A stretch of 64,000 nt of DNA from JAVZJR01 sp037447235 (lineage in GTDB: Archaea; Micrarchaeota; Micrarchaeia; Anstonellales; Bilamarchaeaceae): NCBI GenBank assembly GCA_037447235.1, contig JBBIHC010000002.1:42022-106021 (forward strand), written 5' to 3'. This document shows, piece after piece, positions 8,563 through 17,839 of the stretch; position 1 is the stretch's first letter; each line of letters starts with the position of its first letter. Both the position numbers and the translations under genes were made by a program. The notes under the pieces are model-generated. The model saw nothing but the letters and a program-made list of their open reading frames with translations, was not told the DNA's origin and did not search any database.

Positions 8563-9205
8563 TGCCCATCGCTTCCATCAAAGTCTTTTCGTTGACGGGG
8601 CCCGCATAGGTTGTACCGCCTATTATCGTCGTCGGGTGGGTCTTCACGCCGTGCTTTTCCTCCAACGCCTCGACTATCGAACTGCCTATCCCGCCATCAA
8701 ACGCATATATCCTTATCCTGTCTTTGTTTGGAAGGCCGTCCCTTGCCCTGAGTATGGCGTCCCCGGCTTGTTTGCAGTCCGTGCAGTTTTTGTTGTCATA
8801 AAAAAACATCACAATTGCATATTTGTCCCCGCACTTTTCATTTATCTTCTTTGCCAGCAAGTAAGACTGCGCCTGCAGTACCATGTAATCTTTTTTTACC
8901 TCGCCAGAGGAAAATCCGCGCTCTTCCTCCATCAGGTTTATCCTGTATCCGACTTCCTCCCGCTCAGCATCAAGATGCTGCAGCTCGGAGCGGTAAACCG
9001 GACAAAATGAGGTATCGTTTTCTTCAAGAAGCAGGAGCAGTTCAACCCCGAAAATGCGCTGGTTCAGCGAGGCGATGTTCCTGTCGATGGCGTTCATCGC
9101 GTCCTGGTTTATTATCGTTCCTACATAAACCCCTGCTGAAAAAAGGGCCGCGGCAATGATAAACGCAAGCATATAAAGTTCAACCGATATCTTTCTTTCC
9201 ATCAA
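8552..9205 (-). CDS. Membrane-anchored thioredoxin-like protein
   Basis: A 217-residue protein with one N-terminal membrane segment (about residues 11-30), a coiled-coil region (about 40-125) and a C-terminal thioredoxin-like domain. The domain has a CTDC active site at Cys141/Cys144 and a cis-proline-like THPTT later. The topology suggests a redox domain outside the membrane, working on disulfides of exported proteins. An extra Cys pair (68 and 125) lies in the stalk. It sits between a glycosyltransferase and DUF167, eight bases from the former. The orientation in the membrane is inferred. Confidence 0.75.
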   Translation of the reverse strand: MMERKISVELYMLAFIIAAALFSAGVYVGTIINQDAMNAIDRNIASLNQRIFGVELLLLLEENDTSFCPVYRSELQHLDAEREEVGYRINLMEEERGFSSGEVKKDYMVLQAQSYLLAKKINEKCGDKYAIVMFFYDNKNCTDCKQAGDAILRARDGLPNKDRIRIYAFDGGIGSSIVEALEEKHGVKTHPTTIIGGTTYAGPVNEKTLMEAMGNAD

Positions 9206-9212
9206 GCCACCT

Positions 9213-10403
9213 TCACCACGAGTATTTTTCCATTTTTAATTCCTGCAATACCATAAGGAGGTTGTACCCCATCATAAGGTACCAGTAGAAGAAGTAATAA
9301 AGGATTATCGGTATGATGCTGACTTTCTCTTTTTCAAAGCTTTTCAGCACGAGCGCCAGCCAGATGACCGAGGCAGCTCCGGCGAAGAACAGCGGGACGG
9401 TTATCGGGCTGACCCCAAGCGCCACGCTCTCAAGCAGGACATACTGGCTGTAATATGGCTTGTTTAACAGCGCATTGACCATAAGTCCGAATACGGTAAA
9501 AAAAGCAGCAAGCGTTATGAAATTCAGCGGGATGAAGAATAAGCCGAAATCACCATACTTTGGATTTATCAGGTGCCGGTAATTCCAGTAATTTCTCACC
9601 CCGCCCCTTTGCCACCTAACCCTCTGCCTGAGCAGGTCTTTGATATTGTCAGGGGGTTCTGTAAATACCTCTGCCTTTACCGAGCTTCTTATCCTGAAAT
9701 TGTGCTTTTGAAGGCGCAGCGCTATTTCCTGGTCCTCCACAAGATTGTTTTCGTCAAAACCCCCCACTTCCCTGAAAACGGATGCCCGAAACATTGAAAA
9801 CGGGCCTGGCGCTACTGGCACTGAATCTATGAAACTCAGGAGTTTTCTGGAAAAAATTATCATTAGGTACTCTATCCTCTGCAACTCAACAAGCAGGTTT
9901 TTTGATGGTTTTATTTTTATGGCTGGCGTGACTGCCGCCACCTCGCCATCTTTCCTAAAAAAGGCAAGCAGCTGTTTCAGCGTCTTTGGCATCACCTCGG
10001 AATCCGCATCCATTGTCACTATGAATTCGCCCTTTGCGAGCCCTATGCCGCGGTTCAGCGCAGCCCCCTTTCCGGAATTTTTTTGCGTGAATACCCTTAC
10101 CCCACGTTCTTCAAATTTTTTTGCTTCGCTTTGCGTTCGGTCGGTTGAGCCGTCGTCTATGATTATGATTTCAAGTTTTTCCCTTGGGTAATCGAGCTGC
10201 AGGAGGGAGCGCAGGCATTTTCCTATGCATTTCTCTTCGTTATAGGCAGGGATTATTATGCTGACCAATGGAGCATAATTTTCGTCTATTTCCGGTTCCT
10301 CATCATAATTCTTTCTGTATGTAAAAAGGAGAAGAAAATAGAAAACCACAGTGAATACGGCGAAAAACGCGATGCTGTAGTTGACTATTGTAATGATGTC
10401 CAT
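9213..10403 (-). CDS. Family 2 membrane glycosyltransferase
   Basis: A 396-residue processive-type GT2. One N-terminal membrane segment precedes the GT-A domain: VSIIIPAYNEEKCIGK, the nucleotide-binding DDGSTD, the metal-binding DADSE, and the QRVRWQRG signature of chitin/hyaluronan/cellulose-synthase-like enzymes. Three or four C-terminal membrane segments follow. It should polymerise or transfer a sugar from a nucleotide donor at the cytoplasmic face, for surface polysaccharide or glycolipid. The product cannot be told. It is followed closely by the thioredoxin-like gene and preceded by the prepilin peptidase. Confidence 0.86.
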   Translation of the reverse strand: MDIITIVNYSIAFFAVFTVVFYFLLLFTYRKNYDEEPEIDENYAPLVSIIIPAYNEEKCIGKCLRSLLQLDYPREKLEIIIIDDGSTDRTQSEAKKFEERGVRVFTQKNSGKGAALNRGIGLAKGEFIVTMDADSEVMPKTLKQLLAFFRKDGEVAAVTPAIKIKPSKNLLVELQRIEYLMIIFSRKLLSFIDSVPVAPGPFSMFRASVFREVGGFDENNLVEDQEIALRLQKHNFRIRSSVKAEVFTEPPDNIKDLLRQRVRWQRGGVRNYWNYRHLINPKYGDFGLFFIPLNFITLAAFFTVFGLMVNALLNKPYYSQYVLLESVALGVSPITVPLFFAGAASVIWLALVLKSFEKEKVSIIPIILYYFFYWYLMMGYNLLMVLQELKMEKYSW

Positions 10404-10417
10404 CCGCTATCATCTGC

Positions 10418-11293
10418 TCATATTCCGAAAAGCAGGTTTTTTGAGAAGAATATGGCAAGCAGCATGCCGCTGAGAAGGAAGGGCACGAAAGGAGGCAGAT
10501 TGGCGTATATCCATAGCGTTTCCAGGCCGCTTTCCTTCAGTCTTGCGAGCTCCTCTGTAGTTACCAGCCTTTTTATGCCGTAGTCGCGCACTACCTTTGG
10601 GTCAATGAGCTCTATCGCGACAACATCCTCCGCCTCTATCCTATCCAGCGGAAGCTCCTCTGCCAGCATGAGCGTGATGTCCTGTTTGTACACCATGAAA
10701 AATATCGTCGCAAGGAGCAGGATGGAAACAATCCCAAGATAAACAGGCGAGAAGACCGGGGAATTCACATAAACGTATATGAAAAATATGAAAGGAATTA
10801 TCAAAAGAAGGTAAAGCAGGTTTGGGGAGCCGCCCTGCGACATTATTTTTGTTGCGAATTTTATCGTTGCATAGATGGTGAAGAGCAGGCCCGCGTATAT
10901 CATTGCCGGTATTATGAAAGGCAGATTGAATGAAAGGCCTGCAAATGAAGGCACGAACGGCACAAGAAGCATCATGGCCGCCATCGTGATTACATCAGCG
11001 CCGCCTATCTGGCCCATCCTGTAAAAGACATAACCAATTGCAGCTATGAAGAGTGCCGCGCCAAATGTGAATATGAGCACGTCAAAGTCCGGCTGGAAAA
11101 GGTAGGAAGCGATGTTTGTTACTATCGCCAGCCCCAAAAAGCCGTATAATACCCTATCCGGCACGTTTTTCCTGTTGAACAGGTCGTAATACGCGACAAC
11201 CAGCACTCCGGCAAAAGCAAGAATCAGGCGTATCGTCTCGCCTGCGACTGGAACATTGCTGAATAAGATTCGCTCTATCAGCCCTTCAAACAT
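10418..11293 (-). CDS. Archaeal type IV prepilin/preflagellin peptidase (A24 aspartyl)
   Basis: A 291-residue polytopic membrane protease of the PibD/FlaK/EppA group, which removes class III signal peptides from archaeal pilins. The first catalytic Asp is in AYYDLFNRKNVPD (D37) and the second is in the GxGD-type motif GGAD (D100). Six or more hydrophobic segments are visible. A cytoplasmic domain (about residues 205-265) precedes a final membrane helix. Pilin-like substrates occur about 15 kb away (25057-26815). The gene starts 14 bases upstream of the glycosyltransferase. Confidence 0.85.
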   Translation of the reverse strand: MFEGLIERILFSNVPVAGETIRLILAFAGVLVVAYYDLFNRKNVPDRVLYGFLGLAIVTNIASYLFQPDFDVLIFTFGAALFIAAIGYVFYRMGQIGGADVITMAAMMLLVPFVPSFAGLSFNLPFIIPAMIYAGLLFTIYATIKFATKIMSQGGSPNLLYLLLIIPFIFFIYVYVNSPVFSPVYLGIVSILLLATIFFMVYKQDITLMLAEELPLDRIEAEDVVAIELIDPKVVRDYGIKRLVTTEELARLKESGLETLWIYANLPPFVPFLLSGMLLAIFFSKNLLFGI

Positions 11294-11355
11294 AATATCC
11301 CCGATGTATTCTTATGTCGGAATTAATAAAAATGTGCTGGATGCGGGGGGCATTG

Positions 11356-11664
11356 CTATTCCATAAGGTTCTTCAGCGTCTCGCTTGTAAAGTCGTTTGA
11401 AAGCGCCTGGTCAAGGCCGGGTATGCCTGTTTCCAGGTTCGCCCCAAGTTGCTGGGTTGCGGACTGCCCCTGCTCGCCTGCCGCGGCCGCCTTCTCCACC
11501 ACAGCAAAATCTATCTGCAGCATATTGCCGCATAGCGGGCATTTTCCAACCGCCGTCATCTGCTGGAGCTCTATATTGCCGTTGAAAACAAAATTCATCT
11601 CAGTACCGCATTTGAGGCATTTCACATTTCTTTTAAGGTCCATACGATCGCCTTGTATCGCCAT
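11356..11664 (-). CDS. Small zinc-ribbon protein
   Basis: About 102 residues. A zinc ribbon is formed by VKCLKCGTEMNF and GKCPLCGNMLQI (two CxxC pairs 25-30 residues apart), followed by an Ala/Gln-rich linker and an amphipathic tail. An alternative ATG lies at 11643. A TTTTTATT box at about 11676-11683 could serve either start. Zinc ribbons of this kind occur in transcription or translation factors, but no specific role is evident. It is divergent from inositol-phosphate synthase. Confidence 0.6.
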   Translation of the reverse strand: MAIQGDRMDLKRNVKCLKCGTEMNFVFNGNIELQQMTAVGKCPLCGNMLQIDFAVVEKAAAAGEQGQSATQQLGANLETGIPGLDQALSNDFTSETLKNLME

Positions 11665-11709
11665 CTCGCAAACAGAATAAAAACATTTCTGTTTTATCAA
11701 ATTTAGCCG

Positions 11710-11765
11710 GCCGTTTAAGCCATTGATATTTAATAAAATTTAAATATTTAATGATTTATTAAATA
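11710..11765. promoter_or_regulatory. Divergent AT-rich promoter zone
   Basis: A run of TTTAAATATTTAA-like sequence lies between the zinc-ribbon gene and inositol-phosphate synthase. TATA-like boxes on the plus strand fall 20-30 bases ahead of the ATG at 11769. The near absence of G/C contrasts with the flanking genes. Confidence 0.5.
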
Positions 11766-11768
11766 GCC

Positions 11769-12857
11769 ATGGCAGGCAGGAAAATCAGATGCGCGGTTGT
11801 GGGGGTCGGCAATTGCTTTGCCGGTCTGGTGCAGGGGATAGAGTATTACAGGCAGCATCCAGAGATGGAAATCATCGGAGTGATGCATCCCGAAATAGGC
11901 GGGTATTCAATACACGACCTGGAGTTCGTCGCCGCCTTTGATGTTGACAGCAAAAAGGTCGGGCGGCCGCTCAGCGAGGCGGTTTATGCAGAGCCGAACA
12001 AGGTCAGATGGGTGCCAGAACTCAGCCGGATGCATGATGTGATAGTAAAGCAGGCGCCGCGCCTTGACGGCATCGGGCATTATGTTGAAAAGGTGGTGGT
12101 GCCGGTTAAGGACCGCCCGATTGAAGAGCTCAGAAAGGAGATTCTGGAAGAATTGAAAAACAAGAATGTCGGGATACTCGTTTCCTATCTTCCCGTTGGC
12201 TCGGATAATGCGACTAAATTCTGGGCGCAGGTTTGCCTTGATGCAAGAATAGCTTTTGTGAACTGTATGCCGAGCTTCATTGCTTCCGACCCGGAATGGG
12301 CAGAAAGGTTCAGGAAGGCAAACATCCCTGTCATCGGAGATGATATAAAGGGCCAGGTCGGTGCCACTATAGTCCACCGCGCGCTTGCCAGATTGTGCGA
12401 CGACCGCGGCACCCGCATAGAAAGGACATACCAGATAAATGTCGGCGGGAACACAGACTTTCTTTCTATGAAAGAGCAGGAAAGGCTGCATTCCAAGAGG
12501 ATATCAAAAACAGAAAGCGTGCAGTCGCAACTGCGGCAACGCTTACCGGATGATGCGATTTATGTTGGCCCATCTGACTTCATTCCGTTCCTGGGCAACA
12601 CCAAGCTCATGTTCATGCGCATAGAGGGCAGGATGTGGGCGAATATCCCGTACAATATGGAGGTCCGGCTTGAGGTTGACGACAAGGCAAATTCAGCAGG
12701 CATAGTGATTGATGCGATAAGGCTGGCAAAGCTCGCCCTAAACAAGAATATTGGCGGCCCGGTCATTGCCGCATCGGCTTATCTTATGAAGCATCCTCCG
12801 GTGCAGATGAGCGATTCCGAGGCAAGAAAGGCCCTGGATGATTTCATAAGGGGCTAG
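11769..12857 (+). CDS. ino1: myo-Inositol-1-phosphate synthase
   Basis: A 362-residue NAD-dependent enzyme that converts glucose-6-phosphate to inositol-1-phosphate, the head-group precursor of archaeal inositol phospholipids. Visible are the N-terminal Rossmann stretch VVGVGNCFAGLVQGI, the SYLPVGSDNATKFWA segment, GDDIKGQVGATIVHR with the catalytic Lys region, and QINVGGNTDFLSM. Length matches the shorter archaeal/actinobacterial type. An AT-rich promoter directly precedes the start. Its substrate links it to the phosphoglucose isomerase gene at 20543. Confidence 0.92.
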   Translation: MAGRKIRCAVVGVGNCFAGLVQGIEYYRQHPEMEIIGVMHPEIGGYSIHDLEFVAAFDVDSKKVGRPLSEAVYAEPNKVRWVPELSRMHDVIVKQAPRLDGIGHYVEKVVVPVKDRPIEELRKEILEELKNKNVGILVSYLPVGSDNATKFWAQVCLDARIAFVNCMPSFIASDPEWAERFRKANIPVIGDDIKGQVGATIVHRALARLCDDRGTRIERTYQINVGGNTDFLSMKEQERLHSKRISKTESVQSQLRQRLPDDAIYVGPSDFIPFLGNTKLMFMRIEGRMWANIPYNMEVRLEVDDKANSAGIVIDAIRLAKLALNKNIGGPVIAASAYLMKHPPVQMSDSEARKALDDFIRG

Positions 12858-12882
12858 GCTAAAAACAACCGCCGGGCAGCCG

Positions 12883-13161
12883 TTAGAATTTTGGCATTAT
12901 GTCCGGTTTCTCGTCAGTCAAATTGTTGAAGTACGGCTGCCAGCTTATAACATATCCCACATAAGCCGCGATTATCCTGTTTAATATCTCAATCCTCTTC
13001 CCCAGCACGAGTACCGCCAGGAACTGGAGGGAGTAGCAGGCTTGCGCTATCATCCCGAACAGAATCATGATCAGGCCTATCACTATGTAGTATATAAACC
13101 GGACGAATAACTCTATCCTGCTGGCGCTCTCCTCAAAAGGAAGCTCAACCTCAACTTTCAT
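12883..13161 (-). CDS. DUF4389-like small membrane protein
   Basis: A 92-residue protein with two hydrophobic stretches (about 20-45 and 47-55) and the DUF4389-like ending: an aromatic-rich YVGYVISWQPYFNNLTDEKPDI, close to the family's conserved YxxxLTDExPPF. Function is unknown. It ends 25 bases from the inositol-phosphate synthase stop (convergent) and starts 11 bases from the aminopeptidase stop, probably in one operon with it. Confidence 0.7.
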   Translation of the reverse strand: MKVEVELPFEESASRIELFVRFIYYIVIGLIMILFGMIAQACYSLQFLAVLVLGKRIEILNRIIAAYVGYVISWQPYFNNLTDEKPDIMPKF

Positions 13162-13172
13162 ACTTCATAACC

Positions 13173-14588
13173 TCATTTTTTCCTTTTAATCAAATCAACA
13201 AATAACTGCAACAGCAATCTTGCGCCGGTCCCGCTCGCGCCCTTTTCCAGATACGGGTGTTGCGCGTTTATCAGGTCAACGCCTGCAATGTCAAGATGCG
13301 CCCATCTGCTCTCGCCCACGAATTCTTTCAAAAAGGCCGCGCCTGTTATCGAGCCTGCTTCGCCGGTATCGCTTATGTTCTTTATGTCGGCTATCTCGGA
13401 CTTCATCATCTCGCCGTATTCCTTCCAAATCGGGAAAGGCCACACCCTCTCAAAAGTTTCGTTGCCAGCTTTTTGCAGCATTTCTGAAAGCCCGCTGTCA
13501 TTGCTGAAGAGCCCTGCAGCGTGCCTGCCCAATGCGACTATTATTGCCCCGGTCAGAGTTGCCACATCTATGATGTAATCAGGCTTTTGTTCAGCGGCGT
13601 AAGCGAGCGCATCGGCAAGTATCAGCCTGCCTTCCGCATCAGTGTTAAGCACTTCTATGGTCTTGCCGTTGTATGCTTTCCAGATGTCGCCCGGCTTCTG
13701 CGCGCTGCCTGAAGGCATGTTCTCTGCAAGCGGCAGGACTGCGATGAGCCGCATCGGGAGCTTCAGCTCCGCCGCCCCCCGTATGGCCGCCAGAGCCGCA
13801 AGCGCGCCAGACTTGTCATACTTCATCTCGTGCATTTTTGCCGATGGTTTTATTGATATGCCTCCGCTGTCAAAAGTGATGCCTTTTCCTACCACCGCGC
13901 AAAACGGCTTCGCCGCTCCTTTGTACTCAAGCACCACAAGCCTTGGCGGGTTTGCGCTGCCGGAGCCTACTGCCAGCAGGGCATTCATCTTCATCTTCCT
14001 CAGCTCCTTATCGTTGAAAATCCTTGCCTTTAATCCGTATTTCTTTGCCAGCGCTGAAGCCTCTTTGGCGATGAAGTCCGGAGTTGCTATGTTCGCCGGC
14101 AGCTCATTCAGTTCTCTGAGGTAATTCTGCGAGACGGCAAATATCCTTCCAGCCCTTGCTTCTTCGCTTACATCCTCCGCAGTCACGAGCGTTATGCTGT
14201 CCAGCATTTTTTCTTCGGGTTTTGACTTGAACCGCAGGCACTTGTAATCCGCCAGCACTGCCCCTTCAACGAGCAGCCTCGCCGCTTTGTTCATCTTTGG
14301 CACTACAATCCCGACAGCGTTGTATTTCAGCGATTTGGCAAGCCTGACTGCAGCACCGCCTGCCCTTCTAAGAAAGTCCTGCTCAAATTCATCTTTTTTG
14401 CCCAATGAGAAAAAGGCTATCCTCTTGTATGGTCTGCCGGTTACCGCCGATGAGTAGAGCGTGCAGGCCTTCCCCTCAAATGTCCTGGTATCGTTTTTCA
14501 GTGCATTGAATTCCGGCGGAAAATCTTTTTCAAAGCCGACAAAAACCAGCAGGTCGCCTTCAAAATGCCTTTTTGCTATAACATCCAT
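13173..14588 (-). CDS. pepA: Leucyl aminopeptidase, M17 family
   Basis: A 471-residue cytosolic dimetal aminopeptidase. Metal and catalytic residues are all present: K235 and D240 in GKGITFDSGG, D258 in YDKSGA, and D317, E319, R321 in NTDAEGRL. The N-terminal macro-like domain spans about residues 1-150. It would complete peptide breakdown after the proteasome. A downstream DUF4389 gene follows within 11 bases. Length and motifs are typical and no irregularity is visible. Confidence 0.94.
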   Translation of the reverse strand: MDVIAKRHFEGDLLVFVGFEKDFPPEFNALKNDTRTFEGKACTLYSSAVTGRPYKRIAFFSLGKKDEFEQDFLRRAGGAAVRLAKSLKYNAVGIVVPKMNKAARLLVEGAVLADYKCLRFKSKPEEKMLDSITLVTAEDVSEEARAGRIFAVSQNYLRELNELPANIATPDFIAKEASALAKKYGLKARIFNDKELRKMKMNALLAVGSGSANPPRLVVLEYKGAAKPFCAVVGKGITFDSGGISIKPSAKMHEMKYDKSGALAALAAIRGAAELKLPMRLIAVLPLAENMPSGSAQKPGDIWKAYNGKTIEVLNTDAEGRLILADALAYAAEQKPDYIIDVATLTGAIIVALGRHAAGLFSNDSGLSEMLQKAGNETFERVWPFPIWKEYGEMMKSEIADIKNISDTGEAGSITGAAFLKEFVGESRWAHLDIAGVDLINAQHPYLEKGASGTGARLLLQLFVDLIKRKK

Positions 14589-14645
14589 GAAACCACGGAT
14601 TCCTATATGCTTTTAATTTTAAAAGTTTAGCTGTGAAGCTAGATT

Positions 14646-15521
14646 ATGGAAAAAAAGCCAGACATTCGCTTTGGGCCTGCCGGCATACCCATACAATGCG
14701 ATGGAAGAAGCACGCTTGAAGGGGTAAAATGCTGCGCACAGCTCGGCCTTCGCGCGATGGAGATGGAGTTTGTTCAGGGCGTGAGGCTGAAAGAAAAGGA
14801 TGCCGAAATAATAGGGAAAGCAGCAGAAGAGGCTGATGTCTCCCTTTCATCGCACGCGCCTTATTTCATAAATTTCTGCTCAAAGGAAAAAATCAAGGTG
14901 GCAAACAGCATAAGGAATCTATTTCAATCGGCAGTAATAACCGCGGCAGCAAGGGGCAGGATAACGGTTTTCCATCCCGGTTTCTACCAAAAACAAAGCC
15001 CTGAAGAGGCATATGCGGCCGCCAAAAAAAACCTGCTTGAAGCTTATGAAAAGATACGGTCTGCAAAAGCAGGCAAGGTAATCCTTGGCGCTGAGACAGT
15101 GGGCAAGAAAAGCGCGTTCGGCGGCTTCCACGAAGTTGTCAGGCTTGCGGCAGAGCTTGATTTCGTGCAGCCCGTCCTTGATTTTGCCCATATGCACGCC
15201 AGAAGGGATTTCCTGATAAGGAATGAAGAGGACTACAGGAGAATTTTCGGCATTCTTGAAAATGAGCTTGGGGGCTATGTGAATCATTTTCACTCGCATT
15301 TCTCGGAGATAAAATACAGCGACAAGGGCGAGCTTTCCCACCTGCCGCTCGGCACCAATAACGAGCCGCCGATAGAACCGCTGCTCCGCGTTGTCGCGGA
15401 GAATGGCTACAGCGGGGCCATCATATGCGAGACGCCCAAACTGGACATAGACGCGCAAAAAATGCAGAAGATCTATGAGAAGCTGCACGGTGAAGAAGAT
15501 GGCAAAAAGAAAAAAGGATGA
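14646..15521 (+). CDS. nfo: Endonuclease IV-type AP endonuclease (TIM barrel)
   Basis: A 291-residue xylose-isomerase-like TIM barrel of the endonuclease IV group, which cuts DNA at abasic sites. Metal-ligand motifs are visible in order: LSSHAPYFINF, VFHPGFY, GAETVGKK, VLDFAHMHAR, NHFHSHFSEI and IICETPKLD. The archaeal form is close in length to bacterial Nfo. The tail is Lys-rich. Start at 14646 follows an AT-rich stretch. The 3' end overlaps the next gene by 23 bases. Confidence 0.87.
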   Translation: MEKKPDIRFGPAGIPIQCDGRSTLEGVKCCAQLGLRAMEMEFVQGVRLKEKDAEIIGKAAEEADVSLSSHAPYFINFCSKEKIKVANSIRNLFQSAVITAAARGRITVFHPGFYQKQSPEEAYAAAKKNLLEAYEKIRSAKAGKVILGAETVGKKSAFGGFHEVVRLAAELDFVQPVLDFAHMHARRDFLIRNEEDYRRIFGILENELGGYVNHFHSHFSEIKYSDKGELSHLPLGTNNEPPIEPLLRVVAENGYSGAIICETPKLDIDAQKMQKIYEKLHGEEDGKKKKG

Positions 15522-16440
15522 AAGCACGGCAAACCGGAATGAGAAAAAAGAAGAGCTTCTGGTTGATTACTTTGAGAATGCTTCGGCCTTTTTTGGTGAG
15601 AGGAAAAGCAGGTTGCACGAGCTTGAAAAGCACTATAACGAATCATACTCCCGGGACATCAAGGACGAGATGAACATAATCAAAGAAGAGATAAAAAAGA
15701 AACGCGCCGAGTTTGTTGATAAAATATACGAAAACTCAGAAGAACTCCGATATCTGAAAAAATATTTTCCGGATTTTTTCGCCATTCTGCTTGAAGAGCC
15801 TGAGATTGGCAAGATAATTAAAAAGCACGATCTGCTTTTTGACAACCTGGAATTCCCGCAGCCAGCGCGGCGTTTGATGGAAATAAGAAGAGCCAGAATG
15901 CAGCTAAAAGATGCAATAAAGTTTCTTGAAAAATGGCCAAGCATCATAAAAAAGAAGCAGTTAACAGCTACTTATCCGCTGCTTGAAGGGGAAATAACCA
16001 GGGATATGGAAAGCTCGGAAGCAGTTGAAAAACTGAAGGAAATGGACCGGGCATTGAAAAGGGAGGGGTGGAAGGCCATAATCAGCGATTTGGCATTGTT
16101 GAGGCAGGTCGCAGAGCGTTATGTCCAAAAACGGAAGAAACTCGACATTGAGATCCTACAACTATCCAATATTTACGAAGATGCCAAAGGCAAGGGCACT
16201 GTTGCTGAGTACAATGCCCTCAAAAGGCTTGAGAACGCCAAAAAGAAAAGAGAGAAGCTGGATAGATTCATAAGAAGGCTTATGCTCGCAAACACGGCAT
16301 TTCTGGATAGCCTGAAGAAAAGCAGAAACTGGTTAAGCCGCTCTAAGAAAAGCGAATTGGAAAAAATCGCAGAGAGCGTGGCGTCAAAAAAAATAAGGGA
16401 AAAAATCTGGCTTGAATGGATGCGCAGAAAACTTGCCTGA
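15499..16440 (+). CDS. Coiled-coil protein, unknown
   Basis: A 313-residue, highly charged, almost wholly helical protein with long predicted coiled coils (about 20-75 and 225-280). Start ATG at 15499 has GGTGA ten bases upstream, inside the end of the endonuclease gene. Composition is Lys/Glu-dominated, and no enzymatic motif or membrane segment is seen. The coupling to endonuclease IV suggests a linked role in DNA metabolism, but this is only context. It converges with the TPR gene with no gap. Confidence 0.62.
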   Translation: MAKRKKDESTANRNEKKEELLVDYFENASAFFGERKSRLHELEKHYNESYSRDIKDEMNIIKEEIKKKRAEFVDKIYENSEELRYLKKYFPDFFAILLEEPEIGKIIKKHDLLFDNLEFPQPARRLMEIRRARMQLKDAIKFLEKWPSIIKKKQLTATYPLLEGEITRDMESSEAVEKLKEMDRALKREGWKAIISDLALLRQVAERYVQKRKKLDIEILQLSNIYEDAKGKGTVAEYNALKRLENAKKKREKLDRFIRRLMLANTAFLDSLKKSRNWLSRSKKSELEKIAESVASKKIREKIWLEWMRRKLA

Positions 16441-16950
16441 TTATTTTTTCTGAAGGGCCTTTCTTATGCTCTGCTTGTCGTTTTCCCCATATGCGGGGTT
16501 TTTTTCTATTACCTCGTGAAAGAAATCCCTCAGCATGCTTATCGTTTTTTGCTTGTTTGCGGCATACGCTTTTTTTATGTATGCCGCGCTTATCTGGTTT
16601 CCTTCAAGCAGATAACATACCGCCAGGTAAAAATTGGCTTCCTGGTCGTTCGGTTCCATTTCCAGGCAGGAAAGGAATCTCGCCTTTGCATTTTCGGTGT
16701 CAAGCATCTCAAGGTATGCCAGACCGTCAAGAAGCATGGAATCGCAGTTTTTTCTTATTGAAAGCGACCTCTCAAAATGCTCGTGGGCCAGCTCGTAATT
16801 TCTCATCCGCATTGCTATGATTCCGAGTAGGTACCAGGCCATGCCGTCTTTGCTGTCTTTCAGTATGCAATCGTCAAGCTTTTTTTTGGCTTCCCCATAT
16901 TTTCTCTTGGCAAGAAGCGCCTTTATCCGTGCCTCTTCGGTTTTTTCCAT
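16441..16950 (-). CDS. TPR-repeat protein
   Basis: A 169-residue soluble protein with about three to four tetratricopeptide repeats. Examples are AWYLLGIIAMRMRNYELAHEHFERSL (about 35-60), the following SMLLDGLAYLEMLDTENAKARFLSCLEM, and EANFYLAVCYLLEGNQISAAY. The typical W/L-G-Y-A-P spacing is present. The C-terminal helix is charged (KQSIRKALQKK). It is a likely protein-protein scaffold. Partners are unknown. Confidence 0.7.
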   Translation of the reverse strand: MEKTEEARIKALLAKRKYGEAKKKLDDCILKDSKDGMAWYLLGIIAMRMRNYELAHEHFERSLSIRKNCDSMLLDGLAYLEMLDTENAKARFLSCLEMEPNDQEANFYLAVCYLLEGNQISAAYIKKAYAANKQKTISMLRDFFHEVIEKNPAYGENDKQSIRKALQKK

Positions 16951-17065
16951 GCAATTGTTATTTCCAGCATTCTTTAAAAATTATTCTTAATATGATAACA
17001 TCCGGATATTGCCCGGATATGCGGCCGAAGCAGGAGACGGCGCCGGCGCAAGCCAAGGTTTATAA

Positions 17066-17086
17066 AGTGTTTCATTTATATATTTG
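17066..17086 (+). promoter_or_regulatory. TATA-like promoter
   Basis: A TTTATATA box centred near 17079 lies about 33 bases ahead of the ATG at 17112, which fits a nearly leaderless archaeal transcript. A second TATAAA at 17060-17065 may be an alternative box. Confidence 0.45.
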
Positions 17087-17111
17087 TATGTAAGTGGAAA
17101 AATGTGGTAGT

Positions 17112-17360
17112 ATGTTCATTCAAAGGAAGAAAGAGAGGCAGCAGTCGCAGTTGCCTGGCGTGCTGTTAGTAGACTATATGAATGAGCGGGAAACTGCAAG
17201 GCAAACCGGCATAAGCGTCAGGTGTGCGCTGGGGCTTCCGGAAGCCGCTAGAAACGCCGGAAGCGCAAGCCTGTTTTTGGCTGCCGCAAAGAACGCCGAG
17301 AAGCGCAACCTCCACGAACTTCCGCGTAATCTTCTCCGTTTGATTAAGGAGCTTGCCTAA
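17112..17360 (+). CDS. Small basic hypothetical protein
   Basis: An 82-residue protein with Arg/Lys/Gln-rich N-terminus and amphipathic helices (ARNAGSASLFLAAAKNAEKR). A GTG at 17094 is an alternative start. The ATG at 17112 was preferred because of its distance from the TATA box. No family is recognised. The gene downstream begins 40 bases later with its own TTTTAAACTT box. Confidence 0.5.
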   Translation: MFIQRKKERQQSQLPGVLLVDYMNERETARQTGISVRCALGLPEAARNAGSASLFLAAAKNAEKRNLHELPRNLLRLIKELA

Positions 17361-17400
17361 GGCAGAAGTTTTAAACTTATTTCTTTTCAATTAGTTGATT

Positions 17401-17835
17401 ATGGCAGAGCGCTTCGGCATAGTTAGAACTAAGCCCGAGCCATACCGGGCACTTGAATCGTTAGAGATCTCCAGGGAGCTCCTGAAAAATGCCGAAAGAT
17501 ATTTTGAGGAAGGAAGATATCCGGATGCCTATAACGAAGCGCTTGGGGCAATCAGGATGTCGGCCGCGGCTTTGATGTTCATTGACGGCAGGATCGCGCC
17601 AACGCTGGAAAGCGCGACCGAATATGTCCGGGAGTTTTATCCCCAGCTGAATGCCGAGGAATGGAGGCGGCTTGAGCTGAACAGCCCTCAGAATAGGGGG
17701 GCGTTTGTCAGGATTATGGACGCATTGGGCGTAAAAAAAACGGACGAGAGCACCGAGGCTGGCAATGCCGTGACGCTTGCCAGATATTTTGTCGCATATG
17801 CAGACAAAGCGGTTGGCGGCGGCTTTTTAGAGTGA
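17401..17835 (+). CDS. HEPN-like helical protein
   Basis: A 144-residue helical protein resembling HEPN-type domains: a SRELLKNAERYFEEGRYPDAYNEA helix pair, then AIRMSAAALMFIDGRIAPT and a long helix. The RxxxxH nuclease motif of toxin-type HEPN proteins is not seen, so a non-catalytic role is likely. A TATA-like TTTTAAACTT lies about 30 bases ahead of the ATG. It ends four bases before alaS and is probably co-transcribed with it. Confidence 0.55.
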   Translation: MAERFGIVRTKPEPYRALESLEISRELLKNAERYFEEGRYPDAYNEALGAIRMSAAALMFIDGRIAPTLESATEYVREFYPQLNAEEWRRLELNSPQNRGAFVRIMDALGVKKTDESTEAGNAVTLARYFVAYADKAVGGGFLE

Positions 17836-17839
17836 GCTT